Shown: one piece after another, positions 23,864-32,525 of the stretch | Numbering within the stretch: the first letter of the stretch is position 1 | Layout: each line of letters opens with the position of its first letter | The notes under the pieces: model-generated | Databases searched by the model: none | The model's input: the letters and a program-made list of their open reading frames with translations, nothing else | What the model was told of the DNA's origin: nothing | Made by a program: the position numbers and the translations under genes | Assembly: GCF_900108335.1 (NCBI RefSeq) | Contig: NZ_FNVT01000010.1 | Coordinates: forward strand, 186,001-250,000 | Direction: 5' to 3' | DNA: 64,000 nt | Origin: Nonomuraea solani | GTDB taxonomy: Bacteria > Actinomycetota > Actinomycetes > Streptosporangiales > Streptosporangiaceae

Positions 23864-25765
23864 ATGACCAAGCTCACGGCGAACGTCCCCGTCATCGAGC
23901 CGCCCGCCTGGGCCCTGTCCCAGCGCGCCCTGCTCGACCTGCTCGACGGCGGGTGGCGGCTGTTCTCCGACCGCTACACCAGGCCGGACGGCTCGCTGCG
24001 CTACTCGGGCCGGCTGTCCACCCGCGACGGCGCCGACGACTTCTTCGAACCGTTCTTCAACTGGCCGCAGCTCTACCTGCTGGGCGGCGCCGACGACCTG
24101 CTGCCCGCCTGCGCGCGGCACTGGCACGGCGTGGCCGGGCAGATGACCGCGCTGGGCATGTTCGCCGACGAGTTCGAGATCGGCTACGACTGGTTCCACC
24201 AGGGCGAGAGCCTGCTGTTCAGCTACTTCCTGACCGCCGCCGACCCGGCGGCCTGGACGGAGCGGGCGGCCCGCTTCGCCGACCTCTACCTCGACCCCGC
24301 CAAAGGCAACTACGACCCCGGGCACCGCATCATCAAGGCCCCGCACAACGGCAGCGGCGGCGCCAGGGAGGGGGTCTCGGACACGCCCTCCTACCCCTGG
24401 ACCGAGGCGGAGGCCGCCCAGTACGGCCACCCGCTGGACTGGCTCGACCCTGACAGCGGGCCGCCGGGCGAGGACCCCCGCCTGGGCACCGAGATGCAGC
24501 GCCGCCTCGGCCGGGGCGACGCCGTCGGCAACCTCAGCGTGGCCGGCCTGGTCGGCAACGCCTACCTGGCCACGGGGGACGAGAAGTACGCCGCCTGGCT
24601 GCGCGAGTACGTCGGCGCCTGGCAACGCCGCGCCGAGGAGAACGGCGGCGTCGTGCCCGACAACGTCGGCCCCGACGGCGTGGTCGGCAGCCTGCTGGAC
24701 GGCCGCTGGTACGGCGGCCACTACGGCTGGACCTGGCCGCACGGCCTCTACAGCCTCGGCCAGGCGAGCGCCGTCGGCGCGCTCAGCACGGCCCTGGTCA
24801 CCGGCGACGACCACTACCTCGACCTGGTCAGGACCCTGCTGGACGAGGTCATCGCGCGCGGCGTCAAACTGCCCTTCAGCCAGAGCGACTCGGCCAACCA
24901 GGGCCGCTGGCGCGCCCACCTCGGGCCCGACGTGGACACCCCCACCCTGCTCGTGCCCTACCGGCACAGCGACAAGGGCTGGTTCGACTACAACCCCGTC
25001 CAGACCTCGGTCCCGCTCGCGCTCTGGCACCACACCGGCGCCCCCGAGGACCGGGCCCGCCTGGACGCGCTGCGCGCCGCGACCGGCTACGACTGGGCCA
25101 CGGTGCGGCCGTTCCGCGACAAGGAGGAGGCCGGGCACGAGGAGCCCTGGTACGCGTACCTGTGCGGCGACAACCCCGCCTACCCCGAGCGCATCCTGGC
25201 CGCCGCGCACGCCCAGGCCCGCCGCCGCATCGCGCTGCTGCGCGCCAACGCCGGCCGCGACCTGCCGGAGGAGGCCATCCACCTGTGGCAGAACGTCAAC
25301 CCGGTGGTGACCGAGGCCCTCACCCAGACCATGTGGGGCGGCCCGCAGGTCGTCTACAACGGCGGCCTGCAGCAGGCCAGGGTGCGCTACTTCGACGCCG
25401 AGCGCCGCCGCCCCGGCGTGCCTGACCAGGTCGCCGCCCTGGTGAGCGCCATCGAGCCGGAGGCCACGGTGGTCACGCTGGTCAACCTGTCGGCCACCGA
25501 GGACCGTACGCTGATCGTCCAGGCGGGGGCGTTCGGCGAGCACGAGATCCGCACCGCCGCCGCGGACCGGGCCGAGGAGGGCTGGACCGGCCACGACACC
25601 GAGTACATCCACCACGAGCCCGTGCTGTCGCGCCAGGAGATCGAGGTGGGCGGGCCGCACCTGACGGTGGAGCTGCCCGCGGGGACGTCGATCACACTGA
25701 CCCTGCGGCTGCGCCTGCACGCCTACCGGCCGTCATATCGGGCGCCGTGGGAACGCTCCTCGTAG
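23864..25765 (+). CDS. Unrecognised 633-aa protein, predicted alpha-barrel carbohydrate-active enzyme
   Basis: 633 residues with no signal peptide, so cytoplasmic. It lies 24 bp after permease 2 in the same operon. I cannot name the family. The sequence is rich in aromatic and acidic residues and shows repeated helical hairpins with a Trp/Tyr/Asp-rich centre: EPFFNWPQLYLLGGAD, DEFEIGYDWFHQGESL, YGGHYGWTWPHGLYSL, SDKGWFDYNPVQTSVPLALW and EEPWYAYLCGDNPAYP. Such patterns occur in (alpha/alpha)6-barrel glycoside hydrolases and polysaccharide lyases. The last ~120 residues look like a beta domain (ATVVTLVNLSA, ELPAGTSITLTLRL). By position it should process the imported sugar. Candidate acids are the Asp/Glu in DEFEIGYD and DGRWYGGHYG. 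Confidence 0.72.
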   Translation: MTKLTANVPVIEPPAWALSQRALLDLLDGGWRLFSDRYTRPDGSLRYSGRLSTRDGADDFFEPFFNWPQLYLLGGADDLLPACARHWHGVAGQMTALGMFADEFEIGYDWFHQGESLLFSYFLTAADPAAWTERAARFADLYLDPAKGNYDPGHRIIKAPHNGSGGAREGVSDTPSYPWTEAEAAQYGHPLDWLDPDSGPPGEDPRLGTEMQRRLGRGDAVGNLSVAGLVGNAYLATGDEKYAAWLREYVGAWQRRAEENGGVVPDNVGPDGVVGSLLDGRWYGGHYGWTWPHGLYSLGQASAVGALSTALVTGDDHYLDLVRTLLDEVIARGVKLPFSQSDSANQGRWRAHLGPDVDTPTLLVPYRHSDKGWFDYNPVQTSVPLALWHHTGAPEDRARLDALRAATGYDWATVRPFRDKEEAGHEEPWYAYLCGDNPAYPERILAAAHAQARRRIALLRANAGRDLPEEAIHLWQNVNPVVTEALTQTMWGGPQVVYNGGLQQARVRYFDAERRRPGVPDQVAALVSAIEPEATVVTLVNLSATEDRTLIVQAGAFGEHEIRTAAADRAEEGWTGHDTEYIHHEPVLSRQEIEVGGPHLTVELPAGTSITLTLRLRLHAYRPSYRAPWERSS

Positions 25766-25803
25766 TCGGTTTCTCGCTTTTTCGTGGCGGATGGGCCCGG
25801 CAA

Positions 25804-25825
25804 GCCGCTGTTCACTCAGAGCGGC
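25804..25825. terminator. Possible hairpin between convergent genes
   Basis: GCCGCT (25804-25809) and AGCGGC (25820-25825) form a 6-bp stem with a 10-base loop in the gap between the 633-aa gene and the amidase. No T-tract; weak evidence. Confidence 0.3.
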
Positions 25826-25879
25826 GGACCGAGCCGGACAGGTGAGGATCATGACATTGGGCAGGCGGCGGGCCGGGAA

Positions 25880-27256
25880 TCAACCCGCCCTCGTGATCGC
25901 GGTCTCGAACAGCAGGTGCTCGTTTCCCGGGCGGCAGACGAGCTGAAGTCCCACCGGCAGGCCGTCGACCAGCCCGGCGGGCACGCTCAGCGCGGGCAGG
26001 CCGAGGACGTTCCAGGGGCTGGTGAGGGCGAACAGCGCGGTCAGCACGGAGATCTGGCGGCCGTTGAGGTCCATGGCGCGCTGGTCCAGCGGCGGCGCGG
26101 TGAACGGCACGGCCGGCAGGGCCAGCACGTCGTGCCGGTCGAACAGCGCCCGGACGGCCGCGGCGGGGCGTTCCCTGGCGGCCATGGCGCGGACGTACCG
26201 CCAGCCGGGCAGGGTGGCGGCGGCGCCCAGGCGTTCGCGCAGCTCCTGCCCGAACAGCTCGGGGGCCTTCGTCAGGCGTTCGGCGTGCACCTCCGCCGCC
26301 TCGCAGCTCACGACGACGGAGTAGATCTCGCGCAGCTCCTCCCCGGCGCCCACGGGCAGCCGCACCTCCTCCATCGGACCCGCCACCGCCCGCACCGCAT
26401 CGGTCACCCGCGCGTCCCCGTCGAACAGCCCGGCGGGATCCAGCCACGCCACCCGCGCGGCCGAGGGGCGGGTGTCTGAGGGAGGCGCGGCCGAAGGGTG
26501 AGCGCCTGAGGGAGACGCGGTCGAGGAGTGAGTGGCCGAGAAGGGCGAGGTCAGGGCGGCGTAGGCGAGGCGGCAGCCGGCCGCGTCGGACGCCAGGACC
26601 CCGACGTGGTCGAACGTCCGTGACAGCGGGAACACCCCGTCCGGCGCGATCGCCCCGTAGGCGGGCTTGAAGGCGGCGATGCCGCACAGCGCGGCCGGGA
26701 TGCGCACCGAGCCGCCCGTGTCCGTGCCGAGCGCGAGCGGGATCATGCCCGCCGCCACGGCGGCCGTGCTGCCGCCGCTGGAGCCGCCCGACATGCGCGA
26801 AGGGTCCCAGGGGTTGCGCGAGGGGCCGTTCGCCGAGCGGTCGCCGGTGGCGCCGTACGCGAACTCGTGCGTCGTGGTCTTGCCGGCGATGACCGCCCCG
26901 GCCCGGCGCAGCCGGGTCACGCAGGCGGCGTCGGTGTCGGGGACGTACCCGGCGAAATGCCGCGAGCCCATGGTGGCGGGCAGCCCGGCCACCCTGATGA
27001 GGTCCTTCACGCCCACCGGGATGCCGTGCAGCGGGCCCCGGTCCGTGCCGCCCGCCAGCTCCTCGTCCGCCCGTCGCGCCGCGTCGAGCGCGCCCTGGGC
27101 GTCCACGGTGACGAACGCGTTCAGCCCGGGATCGAGGGCGGCGATGGCGTCGAGCGCCAGCCCGGTCAGTTCGGCGGCGGTGGTGGAGCCGTCGCGCAGG
27201 TCGCGCGCGAGATCGATGAGGGTACGGCCGGTGAAAGGCCCGGGAGGCGTCGGCAT
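25880..27256 (-). CDS. Amidase-signature family hydrolase
   Basis: 458 residues from ATG 27256 (MPTPPGPFTGRTL); longer in-frame starts run into the divergent gene. The Ser-cisSer-Lys triad is present: Lys84 (GIPVGVKDL), cis-Ser159 in the SGGSSGGS loop and nucleophile Ser183 in GTDTGGSVRIP. The family hydrolyses carboxylic amides; GatA is excluded by the absence of gatB/gatC neighbours, and the substrate is unknown. Around residues 237-267 there is a Ser/Pro/Ala-rich insertion made of three 10-residue repeats that look unlike the rest of the protein. The gene is divergent from the hypothetical protein at 27297, with only 40 bp between starts. Confidence 0.88.
   Translation of the reverse strand: MPTPPGPFTGRTLIDLARDLRDGSTTAAELTGLALDAIAALDPGLNAFVTVDAQGALDAARRADEELAGGTDRGPLHGIPVGVKDLIRVAGLPATMGSRHFAGYVPDTDAACVTRLRRAGAVIAGKTTTHEFAYGATGDRSANGPSRNPWDPSRMSGGSSGGSTAAVAAGMIPLALGTDTGGSVRIPAALCGIAAFKPAYGAIAPDGVFPLSRTFDHVGVLASDAAGCRLAYAALTSPFSATHSSTASPSGAHPSAAPPSDTRPSAARVAWLDPAGLFDGDARVTDAVRAVAGPMEEVRLPVGAGEELREIYSVVVSCEAAEVHAERLTKAPELFGQELRERLGAAATLPGWRYVRAMAARERPAAAVRALFDRHDVLALPAVPFTAPPLDQRAMDLNGRQISVLTALFALTSPWNVLGLPALSVPAGLVDGLPVGLQLVCRPGNEHLLFETAITRAG
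26457..26546. repeat. 30-bp in-frame tandem repeat in the amidase gene
   Basis: Three units (26457-26486, 26487-26516, 26517-26546), each starting GCGGYCGAGG or similar, encode a low-complexity Ser/Pro/Ala loop of three 10-residue blocks. Confidence 0.82.
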
Positions 27257-27296
27257 ATTTCCATATCTAACCTGACATCTCGCTAGCATCGGCGGG

Positions 27297-28559
27297 ATGT
27301 CCTCGTCACGAGTGCCCCGGGTGCCGCGCCGGATCGCCGCCGCCCTGATCACCCTGTGCGCCGTGATCGGCGCGGTCCGGCTGGTCGTGCCCGCCACGGC
27401 CGGTCCCGTCGAGGAGCCGCCCGGCGTACGCGCCCAGCTCGCCTTCCTGCGCTCGGCCCTGGACGCGGGCGCCGGCGACGAGGCCCAGGCGCTCTTCCCC
27501 GAGGGCTACTTCTTCCTGCACGCCCTGTACGGCCTGGCCTGGGTGGAGCTCGGCCTGCGCGAGCCCCCGGCCGCGCGCGGACAGGCGCTCAAGGAGGCCC
27601 GCTGGGCGCTGACCCGGCTGGACTCGCCGTCCGGCAGGGCCCCGTTCAGCGCGGCCATGACCCCGCCCTACGGCGTCTTCTACCAGGGCTGGTGCAACTG
27701 GCTGCGCGGCGGCGCGCTGAGCCTGCAACCGGAAGGGGAGCGCGACCCGGCCGAGCTGCGCCGGTTCGCCGGCGACTCGGCCGCGCTCGGCAGGGCGTTC
27801 GACGCCGCGAGCACGCCCTACCTGACGGCCTACCCGGGTCAGGCGTGGCCGGTCGACTCGACCGTGGCGATGGCCTCGCTGCGGCTGCACGACACGCTGC
27901 TGCCGCCCCGGTACGCCGCCACCGCGACCCGCTGGCTGGACAGGACCCGCCGCCTGCTCGACCCGCGCACCGGCCTGCTCCCGCACCGCGCCGACCCGGA
28001 CACCGGCGCGCCCGCCGAGGTGGCCAGGGGCAGCTCGCAGAGCATGATCCAGCGCTTCCTGGTGGACATCGACCCGGTCTTCGCCGCCGAGCAGTATCTT
28101 CGCTTCCGCGACCGCTACGTCGGCACCCCGCTCGGGCTCGGCCCCGCCGTGCGGGAGTACCCGGAGGGCATGGACGGCCCAGGCGACGTGGACTCGGGCC
28201 CGCTGCCGCTCGGCGTGAGCCTGTCGGCGACCGCGGTCACGCTGGGCGCGGCCCAGACGCAGGGCGACACCGCGCTCGCCGCGGCCCTGGCCAACTATGG
28301 TGAGCTGGCCGGTCTGCCGGTCGGCACGCCCTGGACCAAGCGCTACGCCTTCGGGCTGGTGCCGATCGGCGACGCGTTCCTGGCCTGGTCGAAGACGGCC
28401 CGGCCGTGGGTGGCGAAACCGTCCCCGCCGCCCCCGGGCATCTCGTGGTGGTGGCGGGTCCCGCTGCTGTCCCTGCTGGTCGTGCTGGGCGGCGCGCCGT
28501 GGCTGCCCGCGCTGCTACGCCACCGGCGCCGGCTTTCGCGCCGTCCTGATGGTCCCTGA
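27297..28559 (+). CDS. Membrane-anchored hypothetical protein with an extracytoplasmic helical domain
   Basis: 420 residues; family not recognised. An N-terminal hydrophobic segment (about 13-33, AALITLCAVIGAVRLVV) and a C-terminal one (about 385-405, VPLLSLLVVLGGAPWLPALL) bracket a ~340-residue domain, so both ends are probably membrane-embedded with the bulk outside. The domain is helical with Tyr/Trp-rich hairpins (FFLHALYGLAWVELGLRE, MTPPYGVFYQGWCNWLRGGAL, TAYPGQAWPVDSTVAM) suggestive of an alpha/alpha toroid. A Pro-rich stretch precedes the last helix, and the tail is Arg-rich. Start ATG 27297 has no clear ribosome site. The 3' end overlaps gluD by 45 bp on the opposite strand. Confidence 0.7.
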   Translation: MSSSRVPRVPRRIAAALITLCAVIGAVRLVVPATAGPVEEPPGVRAQLAFLRSALDAGAGDEAQALFPEGYFFLHALYGLAWVELGLREPPAARGQALKEARWALTRLDSPSGRAPFSAAMTPPYGVFYQGWCNWLRGGALSLQPEGERDPAELRRFAGDSAALGRAFDAASTPYLTAYPGQAWPVDSTVAMASLRLHDTLLPPRYAATATRWLDRTRRLLDPRTGLLPHRADPDTGAPAEVARGSSQSMIQRFLVDIDPVFAAEQYLRFRDRYVGTPLGLGPAVREYPEGMDGPGDVDSGPLPLGVSLSATAVTLGAAQTQGDTALAAALANYGELAGLPVGTPWTKRYAFGLVPIGDAFLAWSKTARPWVAKPSPPPPGISWWWRVPLLSLLVVLGGAPWLPALLRHRRRLSRRPDGP

Positions 28560-29348
28560 GGCGGCCAGGCGGTGGGCCAGCCGGTCCAGGGCCAGGTTGA
28601 TCACGATGAAGATGGCCGCGATGAGGATGGCCGCCGGGATGACGTTGGAGAAGTTGGCGGCGATCCCGTTCAGGCCCCGGTCCACCAGCTCGTCGTAGCC
28701 CACGATCAGCCCCAGCGCCGAGTCCTTGAGCAGCACGATGAACTGGCTCACCAGCGCCGGCAGCATGGCCTTCAGCGCCTGCGGCAGCAGGACGAGCCGC
28801 ATGACCTGGTTCTTGCGCATGCCGACCGCGTAGGCGGCCTCCCGCTGCCCCTTGGGCAGGCTCAGCACCCCGGCCCGGAGGATCTCCGCGATCACCGAGC
28901 CGTTGTAGAGCGTGAGCCCGAACACCACCGCCGCGAAGGCCGAGATGTTCGTGCCGATGAGCACGTACGACCCGAAGAACGCGAAGAAGATCAGCAGCAG
29001 CAGCGGCACGGACCTGAAGAACTCCACCACCACGGCCGCCGGCACCCGGATCCACCGGTGCTCCGACAGCCGGGCGGCGGCGAACACGAGCCCGAACAGC
29101 CCGGCCAGCACCACGCCGGCCACGGCCGCGGACAGCGTGCCCACCAGGCCCGGCAGGATGAACGTGGCCCAGACGTCGCCGCGCAGCAGCGGCGTCCACT
29201 TGGCCGCCGCCCACTGGTCCTTCTCCTCGAAGCGGACGATGACGAACGCCGCCACCGCCAGCAGGACGGCCCCGACGGCCACCGTCAGCACCCGGTTGCG
29301 GCGCACGCCGCGCGGCCCGGGGTTCTCGTACAGGTTCGCGAAGCTCAT
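28515..29348 (-). CDS. gluD: Glutamate-type ABC transporter permease GluD
   Basis: 277 residues from ATG 29348, which overlaps the gluC stop (ATGA). The His/Glu/Arg-opine permease family fold is visible: GLFGLVFAAARLSEHRWIRV, VVEFFRSVPLLLLIFFAFFG and the EAAYAVGMRKNQVMRLVLLP loop that contacts the ATPase. The N-terminal ~50 residues add a longer soluble segment than usual, as in GluD of Corynebacterium. It is the last gene of the gluABCD-ordered operon. The 3' end overlaps the convergent hypothetical gene by 45 bp. Confidence 0.88.
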   Translation of the reverse strand: MSFANLYENPGPRGVRRNRVLTVAVGAVLLAVAAFVIVRFEEKDQWAAAKWTPLLRGDVWATFILPGLVGTLSAAVAGVVLAGLFGLVFAAARLSEHRWIRVPAAVVVEFFRSVPLLLLIFFAFFGSYVLIGTNISAFAAVVFGLTLYNGSVIAEILRAGVLSLPKGQREAAYAVGMRKNQVMRLVLLPQALKAMLPALVSQFIVLLKDSALGLIVGYDELVDRGLNGIAANFSNVIPAAILIAAIFIVINLALDRLAHRLAASGTIRTARKPAPVA

Positions 29349-30013
29349 CGGGCCACCGCCAGTCGTCGCTGGAGCCAGCCGAACAGCAGGCCCATGGGCA
29401 GGCACAGCAGCACGAACCCGGCGGCGAAGCCGAGGAAGACCTCGATGACCTGGTCCCCGTACGTCTCCACCATCTCGCGCATCCGTACCGACGCCTCGGC
29501 CACGCCGACCACGAGGGCGATCGTGGTGTTCTTGGTCAGGGCGATGAGGATGCTGCCCAGCGGCGCCACGACGGCGCGGAACGCCTGCGGCAGCGTGATC
29601 AGCGCCAGCGTCTTGACGAAGCCCAGCCCCAGCGAGCGGGCCGCCTCGGCCTGCCCGACGGGCACGGTGTTGAGCCCGGAGCGCAGGGCCTCGCAGACGA
29701 ACGCCGAGGTGTAGGCGGTCAGCCCGATGACGGCGAGCCAGAAGTTGTTGGTCGCGATGTCGTCGGACAGCTCCAGGCCCAGGTTCGCGCCGACGCCCAG
29801 GCCGGTGAACAGCAGCACCAGCGTGAGCGGCGTGTTACGGGCCACGGTCACGTAGCAGGTCGCGGTGGCGCGCAGGGAGCCCAGCGGGGCCACCCGCATG
29901 GCGGTCAGCAGCGTGCCGAACACCAGGGAGCCGATCGCGCTGACCACCGCCAGCCGTATCGTCATCCAGAAGGCGGCGACGATGGTGCCGCCTTCGGTCA
30001 GCAGGGCGTCCAC
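29345..30013 (-). CDS. gluC: Glutamate-type ABC transporter permease GluC
   Basis: 222 residues from GTG 30013, 5 bp after the gluB stop. It has about five membrane segments, the family motif VARNTPLTLVLLFTGL and the ATPase-coupling loop EAARSLGLGFVKTLALITLPQAFR. It pairs with GluD as the heteromeric channel. No strong ribosome site is visible, consistent with coupling to gluB. Confidence 0.88.
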   Translation of the reverse strand: MDALLTEGGTIVAAFWMTIRLAVVSAIGSLVFGTLLTAMRVAPLGSLRATATCYVTVARNTPLTLVLLFTGLGVGANLGLELSDDIATNNFWLAVIGLTAYTSAFVCEALRSGLNTVPVGQAEAARSLGLGFVKTLALITLPQAFRAVVAPLGSILIALTKNTTIALVVGVAEASVRMREMVETYGDQVIEVFLGFAAGFVLLCLPMGLLFGWLQRRLAVAR

Positions 30014-30018
30014 GGGCC

Positions 30019-30849
30019 TCAGTACCGCTCGAGCTGCGGGGCCTGCGGCATGGCGAAGCCGGAGGCTCCGACGCTGGCCTGCAGTGCCTTGGTCCAGCTA
30101 CCGTCGGAGAACATCTTGTCCAGCGCGTCGTTGATCGCCTTGCGGCCGGTCGTGTCGTCCTTCTTCAGGCCGATGCCGTACTTCTCGGTGCTGAACGCCT
30201 TGCCGACGACCTTGAGCTTGCCGGTGTGCTGCGCGGCGTAGCCGGCCAGGATGACGTTGTCGGTGGTCAGGGCGTCGAGCTGGCCGCCGAGCACGCGGTC
30301 CACGCACGCCGAGTACGTCCGCTCCTCCTGGAGCTGCACCTCCTTGGCGTACTCCGTCTTGACCTTCTGCGCCGGGGTCGAGCCGGCGACCGAGCACAGC
30401 TTCTTGCCGTTGAGCGTCTCGGGCCCGGTCAGCGCCGCGTCGTCGGCCCTGACCAGCAGGTCCTGCCCGGCCACGAAGTACGGCCCGGCGAAGGACACCT
30501 TCTGCTTCCTGGCGTCGGTGATCGAGTACGTCGCCACGACCATGTCCACCTGGCCCTGCTCGATGAACGCCTCGCGGTTGGCCGACACGGTCTCCTTGAA
30601 CGTGATGTCCTTCGCCTCGACGCCGAGCGCCTTGGCGACGTACTTGGCCACCTCGATGTCGAAACCGGAGAAACTGCCGTCAGGAGTGCGCAGGCCGAGA
30701 CCGGGCTGGTCGGCCTTGACGCCGATCACCAGCTTCTTGTCGTTCTTGGCCTTGTCCACGATGGAGGCATACGTGTCCCCGCCGCTGCCACAGGCGGTGG
30801 CGGTGACGGCGACCACGGCGAACACGGCGTAAAGGGATCTGCCGAACAT
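30019..30849 (-). CDS. gluB: Glutamate-binding lipoprotein GluB
   Basis: 276 residues with a lipobox TATAC (Cys20). The type II solute-binding fold (SBP_bac_3) is clear: LVIGVKADQPGLGLRTPDG at the first lobe, FSGFDIEVAKYVAKALG, SVSAN-type ligand loop (KETVSANREAFIEQGQVDMV), and DALTTDNVILAGYAAQ. AAGGAG lies just before the ATG. It delivers an acidic or polar amino acid, probably glutamate, to GluCD. It lies directly after gluA, the order seen in Corynebacterium. Confidence 0.88.
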   Translation of the reverse strand: MFGRSLYAVFAVVAVTATACGSGGDTYASIVDKAKNDKKLVIGVKADQPGLGLRTPDGSFSGFDIEVAKYVAKALGVEAKDITFKETVSANREAFIEQGQVDMVVATYSITDARKQKVSFAGPYFVAGQDLLVRADDAALTGPETLNGKKLCSVAGSTPAQKVKTEYAKEVQLQEERTYSACVDRVLGGQLDALTTDNVILAGYAAQHTGKLKVVGKAFSTEKYGIGLKKDDTTGRKAINDALDKMFSDGSWTKALQASVGASGFAMPQAPQLERY

Positions 30850-30857
30850 GACACTCC

Positions 30858-31601
30858 TTAGTGGGTGAGGATCTTGGCAAGAAAGGACTGGGCGCGGTCA
30901 CTGCTGGGCGCGCCGAAGAAGGCGTCGGGGGTGTTCTGCTCGACGATCTCGCCGTCGGCCATGAACACGACCCGGTCGGCCGCCCGGCGGGCGAACCCCA
31001 TCTCGTGCGTGACGACGACCATGGTCATGCCGTCGCGGGCGAGCTTGGTCATGACCTCGAGCACCTCGTTGACCATCTCCGGGTCCAGCGCCGAGGTGGG
31101 CTCGTCGAACAGGATCGCCTTCGGGTCCATGGCCAGCGCCCGCGCGATGGCCACGCGCTGCTGCTGCCCGCCGGAGAGCTGGGCGGGATACTTCGCCGCC
31201 TGGCCGCCGATGCCGACCCGGTCGAGCAGCTCACGGGCCTTGCGCTCGGCCTCCGCCTTCGGCCGCTTCAGCACGTGCACCTGCCCGAGGACGACGTTGT
31301 CCAGGACGGTCTTGTGCGCGAAGAGGTTGAACGACTGGAAGACCATGCCCACCTCGGCGCGGAGCCGGGCGAGCTCCTTGCCCTCGGCGGGCAGCGGCGT
31401 GCCGTCCAGGCTGATCGTGCCGGAGTCGATCGTCTCCAGCCGGTTGATCGCGCGGCACAGGGTGGACTTGCCCGCCCCGGACGGGCCGATGATCACGACC
31501 ACCTCGCCCTGACGGACGGTCAGGTCGATGTCGCGCAGCACATGGTGCTCGCCGTAGCGCTTGTTGACCTGGTCCAGGACGATCAGATCCGCCTGGCTCA
31601 T
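30858..31601 (-). CDS. gluA: Glutamate-type ABC transporter ATPase GluA
   Basis: 247 residues. Walker A GPSGAGKS (39-46), Q-loop VFQSFNLFAH, signature LSGGQQQRVAIARAL and Walker B ILFDEPTSALDPEM are all intact, in the polar amino-acid family pattern. It is the first gene of gluABCD. Its upstream region (31602-31694) contains a 19-bp box also found in front of the response regulator gene. Confidence 0.92.
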   Translation of the reverse strand: MSQADLIVLDQVNKRYGEHHVLRDIDLTVRQGEVVVIIGPSGAGKSTLCRAINRLETIDSGTISLDGTPLPAEGKELARLRAEVGMVFQSFNLFAHKTVLDNVVLGQVHVLKRPKAEAERKARELLDRVGIGGQAAKYPAQLSGGQQQRVAIARALAMDPKAILFDEPTSALDPEMVNEVLEVMTKLARDGMTMVVVTHEMGFARRAADRVVFMADGEIVEQNTPDAFFGAPSSDRAQSFLAKILTH

Positions 31602-31678
31602 GCGTCACGCTCCTCTTCTCGGTCAGCGGCTCGGTCAGCGTTGGCGTAACCGTAAAAGCCGCTTGTTCCGGGAAAAGG

Positions 31679-31697
31679 CTTGTGATCGTTCTGCTCA
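31679..31697. promoter_or_regulatory. Conserved box upstream of gluA
   Basis: CTTGTGATCGTTCTGCTCA matches the box at 33274-33292 at 16 of 19 positions, in the same orientation. Both are preceded by AAAAG within about 10 bp. It starts 78 bp upstream of gluA and overlaps the stop codon of the second binding-protein gene. Candidate response-regulator site. Confidence 0.5.
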
Positions 31698-32525
31698 GCG
31701 ATTGGGCGGGCGGGACGAATCCGAGGTGGCGCCGGAGACTCCGATGGTGGCCGTGTACGCCCGATCCCACTCGCCGTCGCGCAGCCAGCGGGTGATCAGG
31801 GTGTTGAGGTGGTCGCGGAAGGCGGTGTCCTCTTTGCGGACGCCCATCCCGTACGGCTCGCGCCCGAACGGCTTGCCGACCAGTCGCAGCGAGTCGCGGT
31901 TCTGGGCCAGCAGGCCGAGCAGGATGGTGTCGTCGGTGCTGAGGGCGTCCACGCGCCCGGCCAGCAGCGCGGGCACGCAGATGCTGTAGGCGTCGACGAT
32001 CTCCAGGCCGGCCTTGGGCACCATGTCGCGCAGGCGGTCGACGGAGGTGGAGCCGGTCGCCGTGCAGACGGTCTTGCCGGCCAGGTCCGTCACGCCGTTG
32101 ATGGTCGAGTCGCCGGACCTGACCAGCATGTCCTGCCCGGCGTAGTAGTACGGATCGGTGAAGGAGACCCGCTGGGCGCGGGCCGGCGTGATCGAGTAGG
32201 TGGCGATGACCAGGTCGACCACGCCCTGGGCCAGGAAGTTCTCCCGCTCGCGTGAGACGGTCTCGACGAAGCGGATGTTGCGCTCGCTGCCGGTGAGGTC
32301 CTTGGCGATCAGCCGGGCCATCTCCGCGTCGAAGCCGGTGATCCGGCCGCTGGCCGGGTCCTTGTAGCCGAACATCGGCTGGTCGAACTTGATGCCCACG
32401 GTGAGCACGCCGCGGTCCCTGACGCGCGCCATCGTGGAGCCCTCAGGGAAGGGGTCCGCGTCGCCACAGCCCGAGGGCAGGAGGCAGACCAGCGCCACCG
32501 CGAACAGCGTCCTGAGCCTGCTCAC
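31695..32525 (-). CDS. Second glutamate-type binding lipoprotein, coupled to a response regulator
   Basis: 276 residues, lipobox LPSGC (Cys20), SBP_bac_3 fold (LTVGIKFDQPMFGYKDP, GFDAEMARLIAKDL, ETVSRERENFLAQGVVDLVI, DALSTDDTILLGLLAQ). It resembles GluB along its length but lies outside gluABCD. Its start overlaps the response-regulator stop (ATGA), so the two are made together. That coupling suggests it feeds signal to the neighbouring two-component system, or serves as an alternative binding protein for the transporter. A Ser/Arg/Pro tail of about 10 residues ends the protein. Confidence 0.85.
   Translation of the reverse strand: MSRLRTLFAVALVCLLPSGCGDADPFPEGSTMARVRDRGVLTVGIKFDQPMFGYKDPASGRITGFDAEMARLIAKDLTGSERNIRFVETVSRERENFLAQGVVDLVIATYSITPARAQRVSFTDPYYYAGQDMLVRSGDSTINGVTDLAGKTVCTATGSTSVDRLRDMVPKAGLEIVDAYSICVPALLAGRVDALSTDDTILLGLLAQNRDSLRLVGKPFGREPYGMGVRKEDTAFRDHLNTLITRWLRDGEWDRAYTATIGVSGATSDSSRPPNR

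Noticed and set aside
22916..25720. 934-codon open frame on the minus strand
   Set aside because: Antisense to the permease and 633-aa genes; composition is an artefact of GC-rich codon bias, with no domain motifs.
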